NCBI RefSeq assembly: GCF_000759535.1
Contig: NZ_CP009455.1
Coordinates: 3,658,001-3,722,000, forward strand
Origin: Pseudomonas cremoricolorata
GTDB lineage: Bacteria > Pseudomonadota > Gammaproteobacteria > Pseudomonadales > Pseudomonadaceae
DNA length: 64,000 bases
Direction: 5' to 3'
A model generated the notes under the pieces. The model was not told where the DNA came from. It did no database searches and saw nothing but the letters and a program-made list of their open reading frames with translations. Positions 18,245-26,617 of the stretch are shown here, piece by piece. Each line of letters opens with the position of its first letter. The stretch's first letter is position 1. The translations under genes were made by a program, and so were the position numbers.

Positions 18245-18469
18245 TCAGCGCTGGGGTTTTGGCTCGACGTTGGCCAGACGTTCGTTGATTTCGCGGGTCT
18301 GTTCTTCCAGCTCTTTCACAGAAGTCGGCGTGATGACCTTGTCAACCACTTCCGTGGCAGGGTTGACCGGCTCGAGCACCGGGTCAGGCGAACCCTCGCC
18401 GCGTTGGGCTTCATCGGAAGAAATAGGACGTGGGACTTTGTCCCCGGAATGGGTGTCGGTGGGCTTCAT
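18245..18469 (-). CDS. Small acidic protein of unknown function
   Basis: A 74-residue polar protein with no membrane segment. The first half is Pro/Asp/Glu-rich and probably disordered; the second half (VKELEEQTREINERLANVE) is a short coiled-coil helix. The ATG at 18469 is preceded by AAGGAG at optimal spacing, the best reason to accept the gene. Function unknown. Confidence 0.6.
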   Translation of the reverse strand: MKPTDTHSGDKVPRPISSDEAQRGEGSPDPVLEPVNPATEVVDKVITPTSVKELEEQTREINERLANVEPKPQR

Positions 18470-18649
18470 GGGGTGCTCCTTAACAAGCATCAGGTGTCTT
18501 AAGAGCAGAACCTGTGACGCTGGAAAAGTTTGATTGGATCGCGTCACCGCCCCCCCTCAGGAGCGGGCGGGCCGCCGGTGCGGTTCACCTGCGATCCAAG
18601 GAGCAACCTTGGCAAGACCAGCGGCGCCAGCGCCGCAGGTCAATCACGC

Positions 18650-18805
18650 TCACTCACCGCTGGTTTCAGCCCCGGCCTCGGCTTCAAGCTTTGCGCGGTC
18701 GGCCTTGCTGATGTAGCGCGGTTTGCTGCTGCGCGGGGCCAGCTTGGCGCTGGCTTTCTTGGCGTTGGCCTTGAGCAGTTGGTTGATCTTCTTGCGGCGG
18801 TTCAT
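18650..18805 (-). CDS. DUF2986-like small basic protein
   Basis: A 51-residue protein starting MNRRKKINQLLKANAKKASA, rich in Lys and Arg at the start and acidic at the end. The opening matches the short proteins annotated as DUF2986 in gamma-proteobacteria; this is from memory. Start ATG 18805, stop TGA 18650-18652. A basic N-terminus of this kind might bind nucleic acid, but no function is known. Confidence 0.62.
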   Translation of the reverse strand: MNRRKKINQLLKANAKKASAKLAPRSSKPRYISKADRAKLEAEAGAETSGE

Positions 18806-18837
18806 GGTCGGTACTCGTGCGGACAAGGGCGCAGCAT

Positions 18838-18876
18838 AGCAGCAAGCGCCAAGCTTGCCGCTTGGCGCCTGCTGCT
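18838..18876. terminator. Strong hairpin downstream of TonB receptor gene
   Basis: A 17-bp stem with one mismatch (AGCAGCAAGCGCCAAGC against GCTTGGCGCCTGCTGCT) and a five-base loop directly follows the receptor stop. There is no clear T-tract on either strand, but the stem is long and GC-rich. Confidence 0.6.
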
Positions 18877-18880
18877 GGCC

Positions 18881-21112
18881 CTAGAAATCGACTGAAGCCG
18901 ACACCTGCACGGTGCGACCTTCACCCAGGCCCAGACTCGCCAGCAAAGGCGTGCCCCAGTAGGCCTTGTTGGTGACGTTGTTCACCGTGCCGCGCAGGGT
19001 CACCGGGCGGCCGGCGATGTCCAGCGCGTAGCGGGCGCCGAGGCCGTAGATCGTGTGGCCGGGGATGGACTGGCTGTTGTCGCTGCTCAGGTACTGTTTG
19101 GACATCGAGGTGGCATTGGCAGTCAGGGTCAGGTGGTCGATCCATGGAGTGTCCCATTCCACGCCAAGCTTGCCTTGCAGCTTGGGAATGCCGGTGGCGT
19201 ACTTGCCCTTTTCCTCATCGTCGTCGCTTTCCACCAGCTTGGGCGACACGTAGGCCACGCCGCCCATCAGCCGGACGTCATCCAGCGGCGCGCCGAAGAA
19301 GGTCCATTCCACGCCGCGGTTACGCTGCTTGCCACCGAACGAATAGACCCGCGTCACCGGATCGCTGTAGGCGCTGGGGCGCTCGATCTGGTACAGCGCC
19401 AGGGTATGGCTGAAGGTGCCCAGGTCGACCTTGACCCCCACCTCCTTCTGTTTGGACTTGTACGGCGGGAAGATCTCATCGCTGTTGGGCGCGTCGAACG
19501 GCGCCTTGCCGCCCTTGCTCAGGCCTTCGATGTAGTTGGCGTACAGCGACACCTCATCGGTGAGCTTGAACAGCACGGCAGCGGCGGGGGTGTTGGCGCT
19601 TTCGTCGTAGCGCGACAGGCGCGCGCCGTTGTCGGTGTCGAAGTTGTCGGTGCGCACTTCCTGTCGCCGCACGCCGAGAGTCAGTTGCAGGCGCTCATCG
19701 AAAAGCCCCAGGGTGTCGGCCACGCCATAGCTGGTCAGGCGGTTCTCCACGTGCTGCACGGCGGGCCATTGCTCGGGCGCCTCTGGCCCCCAGACCGGGT
19801 GATGGATGTTGGTGATCCAGTCGTAGTCTGCCACGTGGCGCCGACCATAGTCCTTTTGCGTGTCGGCGTAGCGGGTGGCATTGACCGACCACTGATGGCT
19901 GACGCCCCACGTAGCGAAGTGGCCGCGCAGGCCGACATCGGCACTGTGCTTGTGCAGGTCCATCTTCAACTGGCCCATGCGGGTGAGGAAATCACCCTGC
20001 TCGTTGAGTACGTTGGCCAGCAGCGTGCCGTTGTAGGCGTAATGGGTTTCGCTGGCGCCGAACGCGGCATAGGCGGTGACCTGGTCGCCGAGGTCGTACT
20101 CGCCGCGCAGGATGCCGCCTTTGTCCTTGCTCTCGACATAGCCCCAGTCGGGGTTGAGCAGGGTGCCCGGTTTCGGCGGTTTCGGCACGGCCACCCCCGG
20201 CGCCAGGCTGACGCCACGGTTCTGCCCGCGAATGAAGTCGTCGGCCTGGTACAGATCGAGCGACAGCCGCGCCTGCTCGCCGCGCCAGTCGAGCGCCAGG
20301 GCGTTGAGTTCGGCCTTGACCCGCTGATGGTCGGTACGCGTGTCGCCATCGCGGTAGACGCTGTTGAAGCGCACGCCGAACTGCTGTTCGCTGCCAAAGC
20401 GTCGCCCGACATCGAGGTGGCCGCCGAACTGCGCGTCGGACTGATAGGTGCCGGTCAGCCGGGTCAGCGGCTCGGCACCTGCGCGCTTGGGCACCAGGTT
20501 GATGACCCCACCCACCGAGCCGGTCGGCGGCATGCCGTTGAGCAGGGCCGAGGGGCCTTTGATTACCTCGATGCGCTCGTACATCTCAGGCGAGGTGCGG
20601 TAGTACGGCGCTACGCCGAACAGCCCGCCGATCGACACGTCGTTGATGTTCGAGGCAAAGCCCCGGATCGAGTAGTTCTCGCTGTAGGTGCCGGTGATGC
20701 CGTTGCTGAACACCGCCGGGTCGGTGGCGGCGATCACCTCGGTGATGTCGCGGGCCTGGCGGTCGGCGATGTAGGTGTCGGTGTAGTTGACCGTGCTGAA
20801 CGGCGTCTCCATGACGTCCTTGTTGCCGAGCAGGCCGACCCGGCCGCCGTAGGCCACCTGGCCGCCGGCATAGGCGGGCGGCAGGGCATTGGGCACCGGC
20901 GCCTGGGCGTCGATCTGTGTGGCCTCCAGTTCGGTTGGCGCGGGCTTGGCAGCGCTAGACTCGCGAATAGCGGATGAGTCCTGTGGGATGGCGGCAGCCA
21001 CCGGCAAGGCCGTGGCAGACACGCTCAGACCGAGCAATACAGCGTGGGCCAACGGAGTGCGCGGCAGGTGGCAGAGGGGTATGCCGCGCAGGGGCGATGA
21101 GCGGTTGAACAC
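18881..21112 (-). CDS. TonB-dependent siderophore receptor
   Basis: A 743-residue outer-membrane receptor. It has a signal peptide (ending LPVAAA), a plug domain (about 70-190; NYSIRGFASNINDVSIGG, then ERIEVIKGPSALLNG and GGVINLVPKR), and a 22-strand barrel ending in the terminal aromatic VQVSASVDF. The plug signature places it among ferric-siderophore receptors. GTG 21112 is preferred as start because GGAGA lies seven bases before it; an upstream in-frame TTG (21142) is possible. A Fur-box-like core lies upstream, and the gene follows the ABC-importer genes on the same strand. The siderophore is unknown; no biosynthesis genes are nearby, so uptake of a foreign siderophore is likely. Confidence 0.9.
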   Translation of the reverse strand: MFNRSSPLRGIPLCHLPRTPLAHAVLLGLSVSATALPVAAAIPQDSSAIRESSAAKPAPTELEATQIDAQAPVPNALPPAYAGGQVAYGGRVGLLGNKDVMETPFSTVNYTDTYIADRQARDITEVIAATDPAVFSNGITGTYSENYSIRGFASNINDVSIGGLFGVAPYYRTSPEMYERIEVIKGPSALLNGMPPTGSVGGVINLVPKRAGAEPLTRLTGTYQSDAQFGGHLDVGRRFGSEQQFGVRFNSVYRDGDTRTDHQRVKAELNALALDWRGEQARLSLDLYQADDFIRGQNRGVSLAPGVAVPKPPKPGTLLNPDWGYVESKDKGGILRGEYDLGDQVTAYAAFGASETHYAYNGTLLANVLNEQGDFLTRMGQLKMDLHKHSADVGLRGHFATWGVSHQWSVNATRYADTQKDYGRRHVADYDWITNIHHPVWGPEAPEQWPAVQHVENRLTSYGVADTLGLFDERLQLTLGVRRQEVRTDNFDTDNGARLSRYDESANTPAAAVLFKLTDEVSLYANYIEGLSKGGKAPFDAPNSDEIFPPYKSKQKEVGVKVDLGTFSHTLALYQIERPSAYSDPVTRVYSFGGKQRNRGVEWTFFGAPLDDVRLMGGVAYVSPKLVESDDDEEKGKYATGIPKLQGKLGVEWDTPWIDHLTLTANATSMSKQYLSSDNSQSIPGHTIYGLGARYALDIAGRPVTLRGTVNNVTNKAYWGTPLLASLGLGEGRTVQVSASVDF

Positions 21113-21174
21113 GTGGGTGTCTCCGATGAAGTCAGTGGGCAATGGTTATTGGCAATGCAAGACGAGGTCGAAGG

Positions 21175-21190
21175 GCGAATGAGAATCAGC
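21175..21190 (-). promoter_or_regulatory. Fur-box-like sequence upstream of TonB receptor
   Basis: GCGAATGAGAATCAGC contains the AATGAGAATCA core of Fur boxes, 63-78 bases before the chosen receptor start. The flanks do not match the full 19-bp consensus, so the call is tentative. Confidence 0.45.
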
Positions 21191-21230
21191 CCTGAACGAA
21201 CCCGTCAGCGTCCCTGCTGTTGGGCGGGCT

Positions 21231-22205
21231 TCAGTCCTGATAGCCCTCGATCACATCGTCGACGATGCGCGACAGCGCCGTCGGGCTGGCCGCGGTGACG
21301 TACCAGGCCTGCGGGTCGACGAAACGCACCCGACCCTGGCGCCAGGCGTTGGTCTGGCGCAGCAGCGGATTGCTCAGGGTCTCGGCATTCAGGCGCGGGC
21401 GGCCTTCCATCACTGCGGTACGGTCGACCACATAGAGGATGTCCGGGTTGGCCTGCTGGATGAACTCGCTGGAGATCGGCTGGCCGTGCAGCCCGGTGTC
21501 CAGCTCGGCGCTGGCCGGCTGCACCCCCAGTTCGCTGAAGACGAAGCCATAACGCGACTTGACGCCGAAGGTAGTGAACGCGCCGTTGTTGTGCAGCACC
21601 ACCAGCGCCCGCTCGCTGCGCCCGGTGGTGACCGCGCGGGCACGGGCGAGGTCGGCGTCGAGGGCGGCGATCTTCTCGGCGGCCAGGGCTTGTTTATCGT
21701 AGATCTGCCCCAGGGTGGTCAGGTGCTGGCGGATCACCTCGGTGTAGCCGCTGTGGCTGTCGCGGTAGTCGACGTCGTACTGCACGGTGGGCGCGATTTC
21801 ACTGAGCGCCCGGTAGTGATTGGCCTGCAGCGAGGTGATCAGGATCAGGTCGGGCCGCGCCGCGTGCACCCGCTCCAGGTTGGGTTGCACGATGGCCCCG
21901 GCGTCGAGGGTGTCGGCGGCGTCGCGGTAACGTGCCAGATAATCGGGGACGAAATCCTTGGGCATGGCCGCGATCGGCACCTGCAATTGGTCGAGAAAAT
22001 CCACTTCGTTCATGTCCAGCGCCACCGTGCGCAGCACCGGTCGCGGCACCTCGGTGCGGCCCAGGCCGTGCTCCACCGTGACAGGCGCCTGCGCGGGCGG
22101 GGCGGTGGCGCGTGAGGCTGGCTCGCCGTCGAAACAGCCCGACAGGCTGAGGACGGCGCTGAGCAACGTGAGTGACCAGGGGCGCATGGCATGGATCGGC
22201 TTCAT
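21231..22205 (-). CDS. Ferric-siderophore ABC transporter binding lipoprotein (FatB-like)
   Basis: A 324-residue class III binding protein. A lipobox LSGC at Cys24 shows that it is a lipoprotein. Family segments are VEHGLGRTEVPRPVLRTVALDMNEVDFLDQL, ARPDLILITSL and SSEFIQQANPDILYVVDRT. It resembles FatB/YclQ/CeuE-type catecholate or mixed-siderophore binders. The ATG overlaps the ATPase stop (ATGA), placing it fourth-gene-downstream in the operon. It delivers the siderophore entering through the TonB receptor to the FatC/FatD-like permeases. Confidence 0.86.
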   Translation of the reverse strand: MKPIHAMRPWSLTLLSAVLSLSGCFDGEPASRATAPPAQAPVTVEHGLGRTEVPRPVLRTVALDMNEVDFLDQLQVPIAAMPKDFVPDYLARYRDAADTLDAGAIVQPNLERVHAARPDLILITSLQANHYRALSEIAPTVQYDVDYRDSHSGYTEVIRQHLTTLGQIYDKQALAAEKIAALDADLARARAVTTGRSERALVVLHNNGAFTTFGVKSRYGFVFSELGVQPASAELDTGLHGQPISSEFIQQANPDILYVVDRTAVMEGRPRLNAETLSNPLLRQTNAWRQGRVRFVDPQAWYVTAASPTALSRIVDDVIEGYQD

Positions 22206-22978
22206 GACAAGTCTCGGGGTGGGTTGAAGTAGTTGCACAGTGGCCCGCGCGCGCTGTGGCTGATGGCGAAGTCGAGGTCGTACAGCGCGCGCAGACGGGT
22301 TTCGGTGACCACCTCGGCGACGCTGCCGGCGCAATGCACGCGCCCGGCCTTGAGGGCGACGATGTGGTCGGAATAGCTGGCAGCGAAGTTGATGTCGTGG
22401 ACCACCAGCAGCACGGTGCAGCCGCGCTCGTCGCACAGCCGGCGCAGGGCGCGCATGATCTGCACGGCATGGCGCATGTCGAGGTTGTTGAGCGGCTCAT
22501 CGAGCAGCAGGTAGTCGGTCTCCTGGGCGATGGTCATGGCCAGCAGGGCCATCTGCCGCTGCCCGCCGCTGAGCTCGTCGACGTAGCGCTGGCGCAGCGA
22601 ATCGAGGCCGAGAAAGGCGATGGCCTGATCCACCGCGCGGTGGTCGTCGGCGTGCAGGCGGCCGCCGCAGTAGGGGAAGCGGCCGAACTCGACCAGCTCT
22701 TCGACGCGCAGGCGCAGGTTCAGCTCGGTGGCTTGGCGCAAGGTCGCCACCCGCCGTGCATAGGCATTGCTGGCAATGCGCTGGATCGGCTGGCCAGCCA
22801 GGCGAACCTCACCGGCACTGGCCTCCAGCAGCCGGCCGATCATCAGCAGCAAGGTGCTCTTGCCGGCGCCGTTGGGGCCGATCAGCGAGGTCAGGCGGCG
22901 CTCGGGAAAGCTCAGGCTGACGCCATCGAGCACCGTGCGTGGGCCGTAGTGTTTGTGCAGGTCGTGGACGCTGATCAT
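22202..22978 (-). CDS. Ferric-siderophore ABC transporter ATP-binding protein (FatE-like)
   Basis: A 258-residue FepC-class ATPase. Walker A is GPNGAGKST, the signature is LSGGQRQM and Walker B is YLLLDEPLNNLD, followed by the switch His in VVHDINFAASYSDHIVAL. The ending LYDLDFAISHS resembles CeuD/FatE/VctC ATPases. Start and stop overlap both neighbours by ATGA. An in-frame extension to 23584 is antisense-like read-through of the permease and is not used. Confidence 0.9.
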   Translation of the reverse strand: MISVHDLHKHYGPRTVLDGVSLSFPERRLTSLIGPNGAGKSTLLLMIGRLLEASAGEVRLAGQPIQRIASNAYARRVATLRQATELNLRLRVEELVEFGRFPYCGGRLHADDHRAVDQAIAFLGLDSLRQRYVDELSGGQRQMALLAMTIAQETDYLLLDEPLNNLDMRHAVQIMRALRRLCDERGCTVLLVVHDINFAASYSDHIVALKAGRVHCAGSVAEVVTETRLRALYDLDFAISHSARGPLCNYFNPPRDLS

Positions 22979-23928
22979 CGGTGGCTCCGCTGGCGGGTCA
23001 GCAAGACCAGGAAGTAGCCGCCGCAAAGCAGATTGATCAGCAGGCCGACGGTGGTCTTGTAATTGAATAGGTGCTCCACCAGCAGTTGCGCGATGAGGAA
23101 CACGACAATGGCGATGGCGCTGCCCAGCGCCAGGGTGAGGCGATGGCGGTAGCTGGTCGCCAGGCGATAGGCGAGGTTGGCGACCAGCACGCCCATGAAT
23201 GCCGTTGGCCCGAGCAGGCTGGTGGAGATCGCCACCAGGGCGGCGATCAGCGCCAGTTGCCGGCGCAACACGCGCGGATAATCGACGCCCAGCGACCTGG
23301 CCTGGTCGCGGCCCAGGGCCAGCACATCGAGGGTGTTCAGCTGACTGCGGTTGAGCAGCGCCAGGCCCCCGACCAGCAGCGCCGCGACCAGCAACTGGGC
23401 ACCTTGCACGCGGTTGAACGATGTCTGGCTGACGCCTTGCAGCAGGGAAAACTCGCCGGGACTGATCTTCAACTGCACGAACTGGGTCAGCGAGCCGAGC
23501 AGCAGGGTCAGCACCAGGCCCACCAGCAGCAGGAAGTACAGGTTGTGCTGGCCCTCGCGCAGTAGCCAGCGGTGCAGCACCCACGAGTAGCCGAACATCA
23601 CGCTGGCGGCCAGCAGCACATTGCCCTGGGCGCCCAGCAGCACCACGCCGGCGCTGCCCAGCAGCAGCACCAGCAGCGCCTGCAGCAACAGGTAGAGGGC
23701 CTCATAGCCCATCACCGCCGGGGTCAGCAAGCGGTTGCCGGTGAGGGTCTGGAAGGTGATCGCCGACCACGCCACACAGACCCCGCCTACCAGCATGGCG
23801 CCCAGGCGTAGCAGGCGCCGGGGAATCACGTAGGTCAGGTCCCAGTCGGCGCCAACCAGCACGAAGGCGCTGCTCAGCAGCAGCACCAGCGCCCACGGCG
23901 CATGGCGCGCCATCAACGTCGCTGCCAT
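22975..23928 (-). CDS. Ferric-siderophore ABC permease (FatC-like)
   Basis: A 317-residue FecCD-family permease with about nine to ten membrane helices. It has the FatC/CeuC/VctG feature LTPAVMGYEALYLLLQALLV, and LGVDYPRVLRRQLALIAALVAIS as the coupling region. It pairs with the FatD-like permease, which overlaps it by 16 bases upstream. Length is normal. Confidence 0.9.
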   Translation of the reverse strand: MAATLMARHAPWALVLLLSSAFVLVGADWDLTYVIPRRLLRLGAMLVGGVCVAWSAITFQTLTGNRLLTPAVMGYEALYLLLQALLVLLLGSAGVVLLGAQGNVLLAASVMFGYSWVLHRWLLREGQHNLYFLLLVGLVLTLLLGSLTQFVQLKISPGEFSLLQGVSQTSFNRVQGAQLLVAALLVGGLALLNRSQLNTLDVLALGRDQARSLGVDYPRVLRRQLALIAALVAISTSLLGPTAFMGVLVANLAYRLATSYRHRLTLALGSAIAIVVFLIAQLLVEHLFNYKTTVGLLINLLCGGYFLVLLTRQRSHR

Positions 23929-24863
23929 AGCAGCAGGCTGAGGAACAGCGCGCCGCCGACGATGCCCGCGGTGAGGCCGATCGGCACCTCGAAGGGGTAG
24001 ATCAGCAGCCGGCCGAGGATGTCACAGGCCAGCAGCAGTACGGCTCCGCCCAGCGCGACCCAAGGCAGGCTGCGGCGCAGGTTGTCGCCATGGCGCAGGG
24101 CGATCAGGTTGGGGATCACCAGGCCGACGAAGGGAATCGCGCCGACGCTGATGACCGTGGCCGAGACCGTCACAGCCACCAGCAGCAGCCCCAGCGCCAC
24201 GCTGGCCGGGTAGTTCAGGCCCAGGCTGGTGGCGATGCCTTCACCCATGCCGACCACGGTAAAACGCTGCGCGAACAGGTAGCTGAGCAGCAGCGCCGGC
24301 ACGCTCAGGTAGAGCACTTCATAGCTGCCCTGGACCACCTTGGAGAAATCGCCGAGCAACCAGCCCTGCATGCTCTGCAGCAGGTTGTGGCGGTAGGCGT
24401 AGCCTTCGGCGACGGCGCTGAGCACGCCGCCGTACATCAGGCCGATCACCGGCACCAGCACCGTCTGCTGCGCCGGCAGCCGACGCACCAGGGCCAGAAA
24501 CAGCAGGCTGCTGCCCAGACACACGGCCAGGGCGATGAGCATGCGCAGGCCGACGCCCGCATCGGGCAGGCTGATCAGCGCCAGCAGAATGCCCAGCTTG
24601 GCCGCATCCAGCCCGCCGGTGGTGGCCGGCTCGACGAAGCGGTTGCGCACGATGTGCTGCAGGATCAGCCCGCACACCGCAAGCCCAGCGCCGGTCACCA
24701 GCAGTGCCAGCAGGCGCGGCAGGCGGCTGGCGGTGAGGGTCAGCCAGGCCTCGGGCGAGCCCTGCCACAGCCCGCTCAAGGGCAGCGCGCGGGCACCGAT
24801 CAGCAGCGACAGCGCGCACAGCACGCCGAGCGCCACGGCCCAGTTCAGGTGGCTGCGGATCAT
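23913..24863 (-). CDS. Ferric-siderophore ABC permease (FatD-like)
   Basis: A 316-residue FecCD-family permease. Hallmarks are SRLPRLLALLVTGAGLAVCGLILQ, EPATTGGLDAAKLG, VPVIGLMYGGVLSAVAEGYAY and GAIPFVGLVIPNL, close to FatD/CeuB/VctD. It forms a heterodimer with the next permease. Its ATG overlaps the stop of the exporter-fold gene before it (four bases), so the exporter-type proteins and the importer are co-transcribed. Confidence 0.9.
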   Translation of the reverse strand: MIRSHLNWAVALGVLCALSLLIGARALPLSGLWQGSPEAWLTLTASRLPRLLALLVTGAGLAVCGLILQHIVRNRFVEPATTGGLDAAKLGILLALISLPDAGVGLRMLIALAVCLGSSLLFLALVRRLPAQQTVLVPVIGLMYGGVLSAVAEGYAYRHNLLQSMQGWLLGDFSKVVQGSYEVLYLSVPALLLSYLFAQRFTVVGMGEGIATSLGLNYPASVALGLLLVAVTVSATVISVGAIPFVGLVIPNLIALRHGDNLRRSLPWVALGGAVLLLACDILGRLLIYPFEVPIGLTAGIVGGALFLSLLLWQRR

Positions 24864-26617
24864 GGCGTCGGTGACTCAGGCGCAGCGGTGCTCACCCGCC
24901 AGCGCTTGGCCGCCGTGCGCTGGGCGAGGAACGCGGCGTAGCGTCCGCCTTGATGGCGCAGGCGCGGCGCCGGGCCGGCTTCGACGACCTGGCCGTGCTC
25001 CAGGACCACGATCTGGTCAGCCAGGGCCACGGTGGACAACTGGTGGGCGATCACCAGCACCGTGCAGCGTCCGCGCAGGCGTGCCAGGGTACGGCCGATC
25101 AAGGCCTGGTTTTCAGCGTCCAAGGCCGCGCAGGCTTCGTCGAGCAGCAGAATCGGCGCCTGCTTGAGCAGTGCCCGGGCAATGCTGATGCGCTGTCGTT
25201 CGCCGCCCGAGAGTCGCGCGCCGCCTTCACCCACCTGGGTGTCGAGCCCGTCGGGCAAGCGCGCGATGATATCCTCGACCCCAGCGCGTTGTACTGCATC
25301 GTGCAACTCGGTGGCGCTGGCGTTGGGGCGGGCGATGAGGATGTTGTCGGCGATGCTGCCCTGTTGCAGCCAGGTATCCTGAAACACTTGGCTGACCTGC
25401 GCTGCCAGCACCTCGCTGGACATCGCTCGCACATCGACATCGCCGATGCGCACGCTGCCTTGGGTCGCTTCGAAGAAGCGTGCGATCAGCCGCATCAGCG
25501 ACGTCTTGCCGGCCCCGGAGGCGCCAATCAGCGCGGTCATGCTACCGGGCGGCAACATGAGGTCGACACCGCGCAGCACCTCGGCTTGATCATCGGCGTA
25601 ACGCAGGTGCACGCCGCTGAAGCTGACGCCGGCATGGGCTGGCGACTGCGGCTGGCGCGGCGCGGGCAGGGGCTGCGCGGCGAGCACCTCGGTGGCGGCC
25701 TGCAGCGGGCCATCGGCGCTGCGCAGCAGCTCGACCTGGTTGATCACATCCAGCAGCGGATCGACGTAGCGGCTGGTCAGCACCAGCGCCAGCAGCAACA
25801 GCAGCGCCTGATCAGCGGGCAAGCCAGGGTCGATTTGCCAGGCGGCGGCCAGCAACAGTGCGGCGAACAGCCCCTGGACCACCCAGCCATTGAGCACCAC
25901 CGCAAGGGTCGAGCGCAGAATCAGCCGCCTGGCGCTGCGTTGCTGCGCAGCCAGTGCCTGCTCGAGCTGGGCGGTGGCGCTGCCCTGGGCGTTGAAGGCG
26001 CGCAGCACCGGCTGCAGCTGGGCAAATTCCAGCAGGCGCTGGCTGACCTCGGCAAAGTGCGCGGTGTAGGCCTGCTCGCTGCGCCGCGCCAGACGCGCAC
26101 TGAGCAGCAGGCTGGCCAGCAGCAGCGGCACACCGCCCAGCGCTACCAGCCCCAGCGGCCACGACAGCACGCTCAGCAGCAGTACCACCGGCAACACGGC
26201 CAGCGCGCCACTGATCAGCGGCGTCAGCACATGCGCCGGCAGTTGCGCCAGGGCCATCATGCCCGGCCCGATCAACTGCCCCAGACGCGCCGTGTGGGCG
26301 GGGCTGAACCAGCCCAGCGGCAGGCTCGCGACATGCTCGCCCAGGCGTTGGCGACCCTCGCGCAGCAAGGCGAAGGCCACCGCCACGCCGGTTCTTTCCA
26401 GCGCCAGACGCCCGCGCCAGCCAAGCAGCATGGTGCAGGCCAGGGTCAGCAGCCACAGGCTGGCCGCGGCCAGTTCGCCACGCAGCAGGCAACGCAGGAT
26501 CGGCACCAGCAGGCACAGGGTCAAGCCGCTGAGCAGGCCGTACAGCACGCTGCACAGTAGGTAGTGGCGCAGTGTCGAGGTGTGCTCGCCGAGCAGGGTA
26601 CGCAAGGTGTTCAGCAT
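24860..26617 (-). CDS. Exporter-fold ABC protein, half of a YbtPQ/IrtAB-like pair
   Basis: A 585-residue fused membrane-ATPase protein: six helices in the first 300 residues, then an ATPase with GASGAGKTS, LSGGERQRISIARALL and LLLDEACAALD. Start 26617 overlaps the preceding gene by seven bases; an in-frame upstream start at 26650 is inside that gene. Linked tandem half-transporters inside a siderophore uptake operon resemble YbtP/YbtQ (yersiniabactin) and mycobacterial IrtAB, which have an exporter fold but import ferric siderophore across the inner membrane. Walker B has Glu-Ala instead of the usual Glu-Pro (DEACAALD). Direction of transport is inferred. Confidence 0.85.
   Translation of the reverse strand: MLNTLRTLLGEHTSTLRHYLLCSVLYGLLSGLTLCLLVPILRCLLRGELAAASLWLLTLACTMLLGWRGRLALERTGVAVAFALLREGRQRLGEHVASLPLGWFSPAHTARLGQLIGPGMMALAQLPAHVLTPLISGALAVLPVVLLLSVLSWPLGLVALGGVPLLLASLLLSARLARRSEQAYTAHFAEVSQRLLEFAQLQPVLRAFNAQGSATAQLEQALAAQQRSARRLILRSTLAVVLNGWVVQGLFAALLLAAAWQIDPGLPADQALLLLLALVLTSRYVDPLLDVINQVELLRSADGPLQAATEVLAAQPLPAPRQPQSPAHAGVSFSGVHLRYADDQAEVLRGVDLMLPPGSMTALIGASGAGKTSLMRLIARFFEATQGSVRIGDVDVRAMSSEVLAAQVSQVFQDTWLQQGSIADNILIARPNASATELHDAVQRAGVEDIIARLPDGLDTQVGEGGARLSGGERQRISIARALLKQAPILLLDEACAALDAENQALIGRTLARLRGRCTVLVIAHQLSTVALADQIVVLEHGQVVEAGPAPRLRHQGGRYAAFLAQRTAAKRWRVSTAAPESPTP

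Noticed and set aside
19055..20977. 640-codon open frame on the plus strand opposite the TonB receptor gene
   Set aside because: High GC keeps antisense frames open; no domain, no ribosome site, and codon pattern is the mirror of the receptor gene.
24950..26560. 536-codon open frame antisense to an ABC half-transporter
   Set aside because: Gln/Ala/Arg-rich shadow of the ABC gene without recognisable motifs.
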